Source: Clostridiales bacterium | Lineage (GTDB): Bacteria > Bacillota > Clostridia > TANB77 > CAG-508 | Direction of reading: 5' to 3' | Length of the DNA: 64,000 bases | Assembly: GCA_019419955.1 (NCBI GenBank) | Contig: JAHZIB010000004.1 | Location: forward strand, 22,531 to 86,530 | Part shown: positions 7,581 to 17,743 of the stretch, one piece after another | How positions within the stretch are numbered: position 1 is the stretch's first letter | Layout: every line of letters starts with the position of its first letter | The notes under the pieces: generated by a model | Databases searched by the model: none | What the model saw: the letters and a program-made list of their open reading frames with translations, nothing else | Told to the model about the DNA's origin: nothing | Position numbers and translations under genes: made by a program

Positions 7581-9215
7581 TTAATTGATGTATTTCCACC
7601 TAAATCCCCCAGCTTTTGTTCTAACCCCTCTACAACATGCCGAAATATTTTGAATATGAGTTTTATCTATAGCAACCTTTAAAGAATCATATATTTCTCC
7701 AGTATCTACATTTAATACTTTTTTTTGCTTTTTTTGTTTTTGATTTACTGGTCTTGAAGCTTCTTCTCTTCCTATATATTCCCATTTATACCCATGTGAA
7801 CTATTAGTTATTCCTCTACAGCAAGCTCGTATTCCACCCATATCAACATTATACTTTTTAGCAGCGTCCGAAACAGAATCAAATATTTCTCCAGTATTTA
7901 TATTTTTTACTTTAACTTTTTGCTTGTTACTAGCATTTTCTTTCCCACATTTAGGGCAACCACTTTTCATTCGTACTCTATTTTTTACCATTGCCTTATA
8001 TGTATTCCCACATTTAGGGCATAACCAATAGTATAAATCATGAGTATCTGGTAAAACATTATATGGAGTAATGTTTCCATTTTTGATAGGATGCCATTCT
8101 TTTGCAATATTAGGATAAAGATTTCCTAAAGAATCTTTTAGACTTGCTATATAATATTGTTCTTTAATTGAATACTCATCTCGAAGAATATCAATATCTG
8201 TATCGTAAATTCCTAGTTTCTTTAATATATCAATTATTATTACATTTAATTGATTCCAATCTTGATATTTATATATGTAAATAGAAGAGTTAGATGTATT
8301 TATTAATTTACAATTATCTTCTCTAATTCTATATAAATTAATATCTTTTTCTTTGCACAACAAATCTTTATTCTCATCCTTTTTTATATCTTTATGCCAA
8401 GTTTGCCCATCATATTCTATTGCAAATTTACAAGATGGAATGTAAATATCAAGTTCTTTACCAGCTAAACATTCTCTATCTCCATTAATTGCATCTGGAA
8501 AATGTTTCTTTAAATAATAATAAATAGCCTGCTCTGGAAATGAACTGCTCATTCTTTTCGAGCACTTAAAACATCCTGTTTTTTGAGAAGTACGAGAATT
8601 AATGCGAGTTTTCCATTTATATCCACAAATATGGCAAATAAAATTACACATTTTATTTGAACCATATGTTACTTCTTCAGGCAGGAAATCATTTAATTCA
8701 TAATCCCAATCATCCAATATTTCAGTACAGTTATTATATTTACACCAGGTTACTAAATCATTAAATCCTTGTAATACCTGTTTATTATTACATATAGGAC
8801 ACCCTTTACCTTTAACTTTATTAACAACAGATTGAATATATTTATGATTTTTTTTACATATCCAAGAAATTTTCTTTTGAGAACTACATGTTATATTCTT
8901 TAGATCATCATAAGTATTAACCGTTAAATCTAATTCATCTAAAAATTCGGGATAATCATCAAATAATAAATTTCTTCTTTGAAAATTTACACCAGAACAT
9001 ATTGAACATCCTGTTCCTTGACACCTTGAATGAATTTGCTTTTTGTATTTATGCCCATTTTGGCATATCCAAAAAACCTCTTTATGACTTCCATATGTCA
9101 CTTGAGATGGTAATATATCATTGGATTCATAATCCCACTCTTCAATTAAATACTTTTTATTATTGGCAATACACCAATTTTCTAAACTATTATTCATATT
9201 ATTTATACATTCCAT
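7581..9215 (-). CDS. Zinc-ribbon (DUF4379-like) / PD-(D/E)XK / NUMOD endonuclease
   Basis: 544 residues of modular design. Three zinc-ribbon repeats (about 14-75, 88-145, 150-212), each with a W-D...P..V.yGS pattern, W/F-x-C, G-H/Y and C-x-x-C, resemble DUF4379. A nuclease-like domain follows (about 215-340) with KELDIYIP, FAIEYDGQTWH and NLYRIRED, recalling Vsr-type PD-(D/E)XK enzymes. A fourth ribbon (about 365-425) and two C-terminal repeats ending ACCRG...GYKWEYI and ACCRG...GFRWKYI complete it; the latter look like NUMOD DNA-binding modules of homing nucleases. Probably a defence or homing-type nuclease carried by the mobile region. The start is uncertain (ATG 9215 or 9197). Confidence 0.65.
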   Translation of the reverse strand: MECINNMNNSLENWCIANNKKYLIEEWDYESNDILPSQVTYGSHKEVFWICQNGHKYKKQIHSRCQGTGCSICSGVNFQRRNLLFDDYPEFLDELDLTVNTYDDLKNITCSSQKKISWICKKNHKYIQSVVNKVKGKGCPICNNKQVLQGFNDLVTWCKYNNCTEILDDWDYELNDFLPEEVTYGSNKMCNFICHICGYKWKTRINSRTSQKTGCFKCSKRMSSSFPEQAIYYYLKKHFPDAINGDRECLAGKELDIYIPSCKFAIEYDGQTWHKDIKKDENKDLLCKEKDINLYRIREDNCKLINTSNSSIYIYKYQDWNQLNVIIIDILKKLGIYDTDIDILRDEYSIKEQYYIASLKDSLGNLYPNIAKEWHPIKNGNITPYNVLPDTHDLYYWLCPKCGNTYKAMVKNRVRMKSGCPKCGKENASNKQKVKVKNINTGEIFDSVSDAAKKYNVDMGGIRACCRGITNSSHGYKWEYIGREEASRPVNQKQKKQKKVLNVDTGEIYDSLKVAIDKTHIQNISACCRGVRTKAGGFRWKYIN

Positions 9216-9266
9216 TCTTTTAGTAGTTGTTTAGTATATGTTTAATACTACACTAAATAACCAATT

Positions 9267-9674
9267 TTATTTGCTTAATTTTTCAAAGAAATGACCACTT
9301 AGCATCAAACCACTTTCGACAATTGTAACTTCTTGTTTGTTATGTGATTTTTTATATTCTTGACGTCCATCTTCTGTAATTTGTGGAACTTCAAAATCAT
9401 ATTCAATATAAAGTTTGCCATCCTCAAATGACCATGTTCCACTTCCGTTCGGACATATCATTGTTTTGTCACTTTTTAATGCAATAACTGCTTCTTTTCC
9501 ATTCCATGTGTTTGTTCTATATGTTCCGACCAGATTTTTTTCTTCATTTTTCATTGAAACTGAACTTGAATTTATTTCATTATTTCCTTTGAAATTTATT
9601 CCAATTATAAAGCCTATAATTCCTGAAATCAATGCAATTATTATACAAATCAAAATCATATTTGTTTTGTTCAT
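9267..9674 (-). CDS. Membrane-anchored hypothetical protein
   Basis: 135 residues. One hydrophobic helix at residues 6-28 (IIIALISGIIGFIIG), a Ser/Asn linker, then a small extracytoplasmic domain containing GTYRTNTWNGKEAVIALKSD and GSGTWSFEDGKLYIEYDF. The latter resembles the lipocalin-like or DUF5640-type pattern of a substrate readout strand, but I cannot assign a family. It lies between the nuclease and mobilization genes, so it is probably element cargo. Confidence 0.5.
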   Translation of the reverse strand: MNKTNMILICIIIALISGIIGFIIGINFKGNNEINSSSVSMKNEEKNLVGTYRTNTWNGKEAVIALKSDKTMICPNGSGTWSFEDGKLYIEYDFEVPQITEDGRQEYKKSHNKQEVTIVESGLMLSGHFFEKLSK

Positions 9675-9813
9675 ACCTATTCCTCTTTCTATAAATTATT
9701 ATCTATCTGCAAAATATTATATCAATTTTAGTCGATTTTTACAATAAAACTGCCAATATTTAAAAGTAAAAATAGGATGTAGGGAATATTATTAATTCTC
9801 CACATCCTGTATT

Positions 9814-10095
9814 CTATATTTCTAACAACTCAATAACATCTACAAATCCATTTCTATAATACTTTTCATTCCAATAATATAAGTAATCCATAAAGTTTTT
9901 TTCAAGTTGATCAAGTTGTTTTTGAACATATTTTTTATTCTGTTCAGGGACATTTTTTAGTATTCTCTCTGCAATTTCTTCAAAATAGATACAATATTTC
10001 TTATCTTGAGGAGTCATCTCACAAAATGCTGTTTCTTCTCGAAATTCTAACCACTCTTTTAATAAATCATCTTTTACTTCTCTTAAATTCTTCAT
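9814..10095 (-). CDS. Small element-encoded hypothetical protein
   Basis: 93 residues from the ATG at 10095. The AGGAG that serves it overlaps the stop of the upstream tnpV gene, so the two are coupled; an ATG at 10104 would leave no SD spacing. The product is helical and charged, ending YLYYWNEKYYRNGFVDVIELLEI. Similar short genes commonly accompany tnpV in mobilizable transposons of Firmicutes. No function is known to me. Confidence 0.55.
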   Translation of the reverse strand: MKNLREVKDDLLKEWLEFREETAFCEMTPQDKKYCIYFEEIAERILKNVPEQNKKYVQKQLDQLEKNFMDYLYYWNEKYYRNGFVDVIELLEI

Positions 10096-10107
10096 TTGCA
10101 CCATCTC

Positions 10108-10497
10108 CTACACATATATTAATTCATTAAAAACTATTTCTTCAGCTTGATTTTTAATAGCATTCATAGTTCCAACCCAATAAAGCATATCTGTATTTTT
10201 CATTTCTTCGGTTAAATCACTATTATCTTTTAGTTGTTTAATAATTTGTTCAACTCTTGATGTAGCTTGTTCTTGAATCCCTTTTAGATGAGTGTTTAGT
10301 GTACCATCTAAAAGCATTATTGAATAGTCAGCTTTTTTATGCTCTTTTAGGTAATTTAATCTCATTCTGCCATATTTATTAAGAGTTATCTTTTCTTGTT
10401 TTGGCATTGTAAGATTTGGAATATAATAATCTCCTTCTAAATGATATTCAATTCCAGTTTTTTCATCTATCTTTGTTTTTGGTAATTCATTATTCAT
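10108..10497 (-). CDS. tnpV: TnpV family transposon-encoded protein
   Basis: 129 residues with the TnpV layout: EGDYYIPNLTMP near residue 24, KYGRMRLNYLKEHKK, a middle helix pair (IQEQATSRVEQIIKQLK), MLYWVGTMNAIKNQAEEIVFNELIYV at the end. TnpV is carried by Tn4451-type elements; its role is not established. It is the second gene in a minus-strand run after 10505-10810 and overlaps the ribosome site of the next small gene. A truncated relative lies at 6130-6249. Confidence 0.75.
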   Translation of the reverse strand: MNNELPKTKIDEKTGIEYHLEGDYYIPNLTMPKQEKITLNKYGRMRLNYLKEHKKADYSIMLLDGTLNTHLKGIQEQATSRVEQIIKQLKDNSDLTEEMKNTDMLYWVGTMNAIKNQAEEIVFNELIYV

Positions 10498-10504
10498 AAT
10501 TATT

Positions 10505-10810
10505 TCACTCCTTTTTTTCTTTTAATCTTAATTCTTCATAATAATCCTTTTTAGCTTTCTTCCTTACTAAATACATACATTCTTGTAGAAGCCATTTTAA
10601 TTCATTTGTATAAGCTAGATATATAACGCCTTCTTCTAATTTTCCATTAGTTTCTTTTTCATACAAATGAACATAATTATCAAACTTTTCCTTTAATCTT
10701 GTAGCTCTGTATCTAATATCATCATCTTTGCACTTTAGATTATCGTTTATTATCTGCATTAATTTATTGTATTCTTGTTTGCTAAAATATATTTTATCTT
10801 GATTTGACAT
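10505..10810 (-). CDS. Small element-encoded hypothetical protein
   Basis: 101 residues, charged and predicted all-helical (FSKQEYNKLMQIINDNLK at the N-terminus, a Lys/Glu-rich C-terminus). It follows the relaxase gene by 16 bp and precedes tnpV by 7 bp, so it is part of the mobilization operon. It could be an accessory mobilization protein; family not recognised. Confidence 0.5.
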   Translation of the reverse strand: MSNQDKIYFSKQEYNKLMQIINDNLKCKDDDIRYRATRLKEKFDNYVHLYEKETNGKLEEGVIYLAYTNELKWLLQECMYLVRKKAKKDYYEELRLKEKKE

Positions 10811-10826
10811 ATATTAAATACCTCCT

Positions 10827-12245
10827 TTAGTTTAGGTTATAATCGTTTTTCTTTTTTTCTTTCTTAGCTTGTATTTCAGATAATTCATCATTGGTTAATA
10901 CTTTTCTTGTAGAATTATGAACTATATCTGAATCGTTATTATCAAATATTCCACTTTTTTCTAAATCTTCTGCTACAAGAGTATAGCTTCGTTTATCTTC
11001 TGGAATATCATAATATTTTTCATCAAATATTTTCATTTGAAATCTTTTAATAAGTGATTTCCAAAATCCTCTAAATTTACTTAATTCCGTTTTAGCTTTT
11101 TCTAAAGCACTACTTAGTTTGATAATTGTTTTATCTTTAGTTGATAATTCATCCTTTAATTCCTTTATATCATTATCTTTTAGCTTTATTTGCTCTTTAA
11201 GTGAATAATTTTCACTCTCTATTTTAGAAGTAGCATGTTCAAATTCCTTAATTGACATATTTAAGTCATTTACACTTCTAACTGTCTGGGTAACATCTGT
11301 TACATCTTTAATATAATCTTTGATATTTTCTATATTCTCGTTTGAAATTTGGCTATTATTTTTATTAAAGGGCATAGGCTTTAAGTTATCTAATAACTCA
11401 ATTATACCTTTACTTGAATTATCTAACTTTTTAGTTTGTTTATTAGCATTTTCAAGTTTTTGCTTTTGTTGTTCAAGTCTTTTCTTTATTTCTCTATAAT
11501 TATCCATTTCTTTTACATTGATGTCTTGATTTCTGCCTTTTCGTTTAGCTTTTAGCCTACTATCAACACCATAAAACTTGTTATAAGACTTGATACAGGC
11601 ATTTCTCATTTTATCTTGAATAGCTGTTAATGACTCTTTGGTAAACACTTTTGATTTACCAACTTGTTTTTTCATACCTTTTTTACAATTATCAATTACT
11701 GGTACACCAATAACATGCATATGGGGAGAGGTTTCATCAAAATGAATTGTTGCATTAGCTACCTTAAAGTTTGGTACTATTTTATTTAAGTCTTGTATTT
11801 GCTCATTATATACATCAATCATTTTGAATCTATACTCATCATTTTTGTCTTGCCAAAAATCCATATCTCCAAGTTCTATTATAATCTCACAAGCAATATC
11901 GTTCTGTAATGTACAAGCCTTTTCAAAATAATTATTTATTTTTCTATCATTTCTAGTCTGCTTATTATTAAACTCAATACGAGATTCTTCAAATTCATCC
12001 ATATATACTTGCTTAACATCTTCAACAATATCGTTAGTTCCATATATAGTTGTAATCAATTCTCTTTGATTATCATAATCTCGCAAATTGTGTTTATTTG
12101 CTCTAGATAAATCATTTGCATTTTGTATAGCATTATTTGATAGAGAAGTAGTACCAGATACATTTCCTTTTGCTGTTTTTTTAGCTACTTTACTTTTGTT
12201 CTTATCACTACCTAAGTGAAAAGAATATGCTAATTCTTGCTCCAT
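10827..12245 (-). CDS. mobV: MobV/Pre-type relaxase
   Basis: 472 residues. The signature IHFDETSPHMHVIGVPV near residue 167 is the HxDE...PHxH metal and catalytic motif of MobV (Mob/Pre) relaxases, which nick oriT and lead single-stranded transfer by a helper conjugation system. The C-terminal half (about 245-410) is a long coiled coil (KKRLEQQKQKLENANKQ, then EQIKLKDNDIKELKDEL), usual for the family. A candidate oriT hairpin lies 62 bp upstream of its start. AGGAGG-type SD precedes the ATG. Confidence 0.85.
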   Translation of the reverse strand: MEQELAYSFHLGSDKNKSKVAKKTAKGNVSGTTSLSNNAIQNANDLSRANKHNLRDYDNQRELITTIYGTNDIVEDVKQVYMDEFEESRIEFNNKQTRNDRKINNYFEKACTLQNDIACEIIIELGDMDFWQDKNDEYRFKMIDVYNEQIQDLNKIVPNFKVANATIHFDETSPHMHVIGVPVIDNCKKGMKKQVGKSKVFTKESLTAIQDKMRNACIKSYNKFYGVDSRLKAKRKGRNQDINVKEMDNYREIKKRLEQQKQKLENANKQTKKLDNSSKGIIELLDNLKPMPFNKNNSQISNENIENIKDYIKDVTDVTQTVRSVNDLNMSIKEFEHATSKIESENYSLKEQIKLKDNDIKELKDELSTKDKTIIKLSSALEKAKTELSKFRGFWKSLIKRFQMKIFDEKYYDIPEDKRSYTLVAEDLEKSGIFDNNDSDIVHNSTRKVLTNDELSEIQAKKEKKKNDYNLN

Positions 12246-12306
12246 CTTTTTCCTCCTTTAGAACTTGCTTCGAAGCATAGGGCTTTGACTCTGTCATAAG
12301 TCCTAA

Positions 12307-12344
12307 CCCCCTATGAGTTTTGACATTCTATCAAAACTCGGGGG
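12307..12344. other. Candidate oriT hairpin of the first mobilizable element
   Basis: CCCCC-TAT-GAGTTTTGA, a 7-nt loop, TCAAAACTC-GGGGG. The inner 9-bp stem is perfect and C5/G5 tracts extend it. Position just upstream of a MobV gene fits oriT. It does not carry the TAGTGTG/TTA nick sequence of pMV158, so the nick site is not assigned. A second inverted repeat (AATAAATTTT / AAAATTTATT) lies at 12357-12390. Confidence 0.5.
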
Positions 12345-12493
12345 CTCTGCGAGGCAATAAATTTTCTCCTAACAGGATAAAATTTATTCAAATTAACTAT
12401 CGCCACTTTCATTTTTACTTTGTAAAAACAAAACGTGCCATGTTAATTTGATTGTTGCAACATAGCCCATAACCAAAGTAAAAGTTGCAACAA

Positions 12494-14437
<1,944 letters not shown>

Positions 14438-14447
14438 CTAACAAAAA

Positions 14448-14490
14448 AGAGACATCAAAGAAAACACACAAGTTATCCTTGACATCTCTT
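14448..14490 (-). promoter_or_regulatory. Attenuator hairpin in the recombinase leader
   Basis: On the transcript a 12-bp stem (AAGAGATGTCAA / TTTGATGTCTCTT with two G-U pairs) is followed directly by TTTTTTG and then by the recombinase ribosome site. The 5' arm overlaps the end of a 21-codon leader frame, so ribosome position could decide whether the terminator forms. Confidence 0.6.
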
Positions 14491-14538
14491 AAATCTGTTT
14501 ATATTACAATATCTTTTCTTGGAACAAACCAAAAACAT
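14473..14538 (-). CDS. Leader peptide of the serine recombinase gene
   Basis: A 21-residue frame, MFLVCSKKRYCNINRFKRCQG, rich in Lys, Arg and Cys. TTAGGAG lies 8 nt before its ATG. The stop codon falls just past the 5' arm of the attenuator stem. Position, size and overlap match attenuation leaders of mobile-element and resistance genes. Confidence 0.5.
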   Translation of the reverse strand: MFLVCSKKRYCNINRFKRCQG

Positions 14539-14582
14539 ATAATCAACTCCTAACAGGTAAACATAAATAATTTACTGTTGGT

Positions 14583-14610
14583 ATTATATCACGATTTTCA
14601 GAAATGTCAA
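14583..14610 (-). promoter_or_regulatory. Promoter of the serine recombinase
   Basis: TTGACA (14610-14605), 16-bp spacer, TATAAT (14588-14583) on the minus strand; the start point would be about 40 nt before the leader peptide. Confidence 0.7.
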
Positions 14611-14618
14611 ATTTTTAG

Positions 14619-14891
14619 CTATTTTATGCTGTTTATATAATCTTCTAATTCAGATAATTTTATCTTTTTTGCTAGATTGGATATATAAACATCATTAGAA
14701 TAGTTAAAGACCAGAAATGTAGTATCTTTTACAATTACTCTATGTGGCTCAATATAAGAGATATTGGTTTTCTCAATTTTTCTTATACTACCATTAACAA
14801 AAGTAGGAGTAACCTTTGAGAACTCACATATAAACTCTAGTCTTTTCTTTAAGTTTTCCTCAAATCGTAGTTCTTCTTTAATTATCTTCAT
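14619..14891 (-). CDS. Hypothetical protein next to the recombinase
   Basis: 90 residues from the ATG at 14891, served by AAAGGATGG about 9 nt upstream; an ATG at 14903 has no usable spacing. The protein has charged N-terminal helices, then a strand-rich part (VIVKDTTFLVFNYSNDVYISN) and a C-terminal helix. It ends just before the recombinase promoter and is transcribed in the same direction. Not recognised; possibly an element maintenance gene or a disrupted neighbour. Confidence 0.45.
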   Translation of the reverse strand: MKIIKEELRFEENLKKRLEFICEFSKVTPTFVNGSIRKIEKTNISYIEPHRVIVKDTTFLVFNYSNDVYISNLAKKIKLSELEDYINSIK

Positions 14892-14944
14892 TTCAAGCAC
14901 CATCCTTTCTTTTTAGGATATTGGATGATGTTTTTTTGGCAAAG

Positions 14945-14979
14945 AAAAAAATCATCCAACTTACTTGAATGATTTTTAA
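14945..14979. terminator. Bidirectional terminator beyond the tRNA-Leu fragment
   Basis: AATCATCCAA / TTGAATGATT with a 5-nt loop. T-runs flank it in both directions: seven T on the minus strand, TTTTTAAT on the plus. Before insertion of the tRNA element it would have been the terminator of the tRNA-Leu gene. Confidence 0.7.
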
Positions 14980-15009
14980 TCTATCTGTTAGTTCGAACAG
15001 ATACGTCAT

Positions 15010-15066
15010 TGGTGCAGATGGCCGGAATCGAACCGGCACGGTTTATTCAACCGCAGGATTTTAAGT
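15010..15066. repeat. Distal attachment repeat (att) with 3' half of tRNA-Leu
   Basis: 57 bp identical to 23084-23140, the 3' half of the intact tRNA-Leu gene including the T-arm and CCA. The copy stops after the anticodon region and continues into unrelated DNA. It is the far junction created by integration, not a working tRNA. Confidence 0.93.
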
Positions 15067-15216
15067 TATTTTATCATTTTAATGGTTAGTGATGAATAAT
15101 ACTCTTTAATCCTGTTATTTTTGTACTCAAAGCCCTATTATTTCAAACTATTTCGCTTGTTTTATTGTAACATAAACAATTGAAAATTTATATAAATCTG
15201 ACACAACTTTTTCAAG

Positions 15217-15246
15217 TTTTGTTAGAAATCTGTTAGAAAAATTTTA
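15217..15246. repeat. Left-end tandem repeat, putative integrase arm site
   Basis: GTTAGAAATC-TGTTAGAAAAAT, an 11-bp motif twice in tandem. The same arrangement occurs at the other end of the element (23002-23028) and nowhere else that I saw. Paired short direct repeats near both att sites are typical arm-type binding sites of tyrosine integrases. The rest of 15067-15389 is AT-rich with no gene. Confidence 0.5.
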
Positions 15247-15389
15247 AACAGTATTTATTCTAAAAAAATTTAAAATTTATTTAAAATCAAATTTTGCATA
15301 TTTAAAAATTTAAAGGGACAGGCATAGTTTATTACCTGTTCTAATTTTTCGCCACAAAATCGATTGTGGTGCGAAGGAAAGGAAAATTT

Positions 15390-15944
15390 ATGCAAGATTT
15401 TAATTTTTATAAAGTTAATGAAACTTTAAATCATAAATACTATCAAATACCACAGGAATTATTTATAAATCCATTATATAAAAATGCTTTAAGTTCTGAT
15501 AGTAAATTGTTATATGGTTTTCTATTAGATAGATTATCTTTATCTATTAAGAATAATTGGCATGATGAAAATAGAAATGTGTATTTGATATTTACTAGAA
15601 AAGAAGTACAAGATAAATTAAATCTATCTGATAAAACTGTTACTAAAGCATTTAAACAATTATCAGATGTTAATTTAATATATGAAAAGAAACAAGGTTT
15701 TAGCAAACCTAAACTTATATATGTTGCAAAAATACAACATCAAAAAATAGAACATTCACATAATCGTAAAAATTACGATTATATAAACGGAGATTCTACG
15801 ATTACCGAATCGGAAAATTTCCGACCAATCAATACTAATAATAATTATACTTATAAAAATAATAAGGCTAATAAAAATTTAATGAGATATTCTGGCAGAG
15901 AATATTCTCCTGAATTTTTAAACGGCTTATATGCTAATGTGTAA
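15390..15944 (+). CDS. repA: RepA-type replication initiator
   Basis: 184 residues from the ATG at 15390, served by GGAAAGGA. The N-terminal winged-helix region (about 15-120) reads YYQIPQELFINPLYKN, SDSKLLYGFLLDRLSLS, then RKEVQDKLNLSDKTVTKAFKQL, characteristic of RepA_N-type initiators of Firmicute plasmids and integrative elements. A low-complexity linker encoded by palindromic DNA follows, then a tail ending FLNGLYANV. It probably initiates replication of the excised circle. A hairpin (TTCGCCACAA...TTGTGGTGCGAA) directly precedes the SD. A decayed relative lies at 6283-6819. Confidence 0.8.
   Translation: MQDFNFYKVNETLNHKYYQIPQELFINPLYKNALSSDSKLLYGFLLDRLSLSIKNNWHDENRNVYLIFTRKEVQDKLNLSDKTVTKAFKQLSDVNLIYEKKQGFSKPKLIYVAKIQHQKIEHSHNRKNYDYINGDSTITESENFRPINTNNNYTYKNNKANKNLMRYSGREYSPEFLNGLYANV
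15762..15824. other. Putative replication origin inside repA
   Basis: Two perfect palindromes, AATCGTAAAAATTACGATT (15762-15780) and TCGGAAAATTTCCGA (15810-15824), with additional TACGATTA repeats between. RepA_N replicons are known to carry their origin as repeats inside the rep gene. The pseudogene at 6283-6819 keeps the first palindrome at the same relative place. Confidence 0.45.
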
Positions 15945-15958
15945 TGACTTTAGCAAAG

Positions 15959-16032
15959 CACAAAAGCAATTATGCTTTTGTGAAAATAGCAATATAAAAA
16001 TTGGTTATCAATTTTTGTGTTGCTATTTTTTT
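15959..16032 (+). terminator. Double hairpin terminator after repA
   Basis: CACAAAAGCA / TGCTTTTGTG is followed by a longer imperfect stem (AAATAGCAA...TTGCTATTT) ending in seven T. A further hairpin (TTACCTAAATT / AAATTTAGGTAA, about 16031-16062) lies between it and oriT. Confidence 0.7.
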
Positions 16033-16091
16033 ACCTAAATTGCAATAATCAAATTTAGGTAAAACGGATGTAGGGTGTCCCTACCACACTG

Positions 16092-16140
16092 ACACTTTTT
16101 CCCATGAGGGTAAAAAAGTGTCGTAGTGTGTTACAACACA
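16092..16140. other. oriT, pMV158 (MobV) type
   Basis: Stem ACACTTTTT (16092-16100) / AAAAAGTGT (16113-16121) is followed by TAGTGTG-TTACA. TAGTGTG/TTA is the nick sequence of the pMV158 oriT cut by MobM, so the expected nick is between 16130 and 16131. It sits 70 bp before the MobV relaxase gene. Confidence 0.75.
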
Positions 16141-16209
16141 ATTTAAAAAATAGAAAAATTTAATTAGCATAGTGTTATTTTGCTGTGCTAGAAAAGGAGG
16201 AATGCATAT

Positions 16210-17394
16210 ATGAGTTATGCAATAATTAGAAATGCAAAATACAAAAGAGAAAATTTAAAAGGAATATTTAGACACAATGAAAGAAGAAATAAAAACTATT
16301 CCAATAAAAATATTGATAAAGAAAAATCCTATTTGAATTATTCATTAAAAGATACTGAATTTACTTATGAAAAAGAATTTGATAGAATACGAAAAGAATA
16401 TAATTTAAAAGGTCAAATCAAAACAGTTAGTAATATTATTTGTGAATATATAATTACATCTGATAAAATCTTCTTCGACACAATTGGAGAAGATGAAACT
16501 AAAAGATATTTTGAAACAGCTTACAAATTCGTTTGTGAATACAAGGGTTTAGGCGAACAATATATTTTATCTGCAAAAGTGCATATGGACGAGGAAACTC
16601 CACATATGCACTTAGTTTTTATTCCAGTAGTTCATACTACAGATAAAAAAGGCAATAGCATAGATAAAATTGCTTGTAGTGAATTTTGGAAAGCTAAAGA
16701 TAGTTATAGACAATTACAAAATGCTTTTCACTCTTATATAACTGCAAATGGATTTGATTTAGAAAGAGGGAATCCGAGTGAAAGAGTACATTTATCTGTT
16801 GAAGATTATAAGAGAATTACAAATTTTGAAAATACTAAAACTGTGCTTAAAGATATTAAATTAGAATTGCCAGAAACACCTGATGTTAAAAGTTTTGGAA
16901 AGTTAATACGAAATAGAGATGAAAAAATACAGGAATTAGTTGTAGAGCCAAGAGATAAAATGATCAAAGAACAACAAGAACAAATATCTCTGCTTTATTT
17001 AACACTACAAACTCAAGTTAATACTGTTGAAAGAGCTTCAAAATATGAAAAAGAAGGAAAATCCATAATGTGTGAAAATAGAGCGTTAAAAGAAAAGTGC
17101 GAAAATATCGAAAATGACTATTCTATTAAACTTAAAGAAGAAATACGAAAAGTTGAAAATAAATATGAAGATGAAATCTACAATTTAGAAAAGGAAAATA
17201 AATTTTTACGAAAAGTTATAAATACATTTCAAAAGACAGTAGATAAATTTATACATTGGGTTTGTAATAAATTTTCAGTATCTTCTGAAGAAGAATTCAT
17301 TAGAGATTTTGAATTTGAAAATGATATTTATCTTGATCCAGAAAAACAGATTGAATATGAGGAAGAGTTAGAATATGAAGAAATGGAGTGGTAG
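16210..17394 (+). CDS. mobV: MobV (Mob/Pre) relaxase
   Basis: 394 residues. It begins MSYAIIRNAKYKRENLKGI, the classic MobV start with the HNERRNKNYSN segment (normally H-N-x-R). The catalytic metal motif is HMDEETPHMHLVFIPV near residue 125. From about residue 240 the protein is a coiled coil, ending in an acidic tail. AAGGAGGAATGCAT precedes the ATG. It acts on the oriT directly upstream and makes the element mobilizable. It differs strongly from the relaxase at 10827-12245, so the two elements are independent. Confidence 0.9.
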   Translation: MSYAIIRNAKYKRENLKGIFRHNERRNKNYSNKNIDKEKSYLNYSLKDTEFTYEKEFDRIRKEYNLKGQIKTVSNIICEYIITSDKIFFDTIGEDETKRYFETAYKFVCEYKGLGEQYILSAKVHMDEETPHMHLVFIPVVHTTDKKGNSIDKIACSEFWKAKDSYRQLQNAFHSYITANGFDLERGNPSERVHLSVEDYKRITNFENTKTVLKDIKLELPETPDVKSFGKLIRNRDEKIQELVVEPRDKMIKEQQEQISLLYLTLQTQVNTVERASKYEKEGKSIMCENRALKEKCENIENDYSIKLKEEIRKVENKYEDEIYNLEKENKFLRKVINTFQKTVDKFIHWVCNKFSVSSEEEFIRDFEFENDIYLDPEKQIEYEEELEYEEMEW

Positions 17395-17431
17395 TTCATA
17401 CTATCACTCCATTTATAAAATACCATAAATT

Positions 17432-17743
17432 TTAAAACATATCTGATAAGAAATTAATTAATACTGTTCCGATTATTCCTAATGCAACTAGAATTGAAAT
17501 TACTATTGCTTTTACTTTTTTAGTTATTTTTTTACTAAGTATAACAAATAATCCTATAACAAACAATATAACTGGAACAGTTATTTTTCCAATTTTTAAA
17601 ATAGTTTGCCCTATAGTTTGTCTTGGACCTGGATCTACTGCATACATTGATACTATCATATCTGGTCCAATTGCATAAACTTTAGATATCATACCTATAA
17701 TAAATACTCCAATACTTGATATAACTTTTTTTAATTTATTCAT
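17432..17743 (-). CDS. Small membrane protein coupled to the radical SAM enzyme
   Basis: 103 residues from the ATG at 17743. Hydrophobic segments at about 6-23, 54-71 and 78-99 flank a short polar stretch, AIGPDMIVSMYAVDPGPRQ, right after a possible signal-peptidase site (VYA). Its ATG overlaps the last codons of the radical SAM gene by 8 nt and its SD lies inside that gene, so translation is coupled. Candidate substrate, immunity or export partner of the enzyme; the polar stretch with Asp, Pro and Tyr would be the natural target. Family not recognised. Confidence 0.55.
   Translation of the reverse strand: MNKLKKVISSIGVFIIGMISKVYAIGPDMIVSMYAVDPGPRQTIGQTILKIGKITVPVILFVIGLFVILSKKITKKVKAIVISILVALGIIGTVLINFLSDMF

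Noticed and set aside
15010..15066. Second tRNA-Leu gene
   Set aside because: Only the 3' half is present; the acceptor 5' strand and D-arm are missing. It is the att copy.
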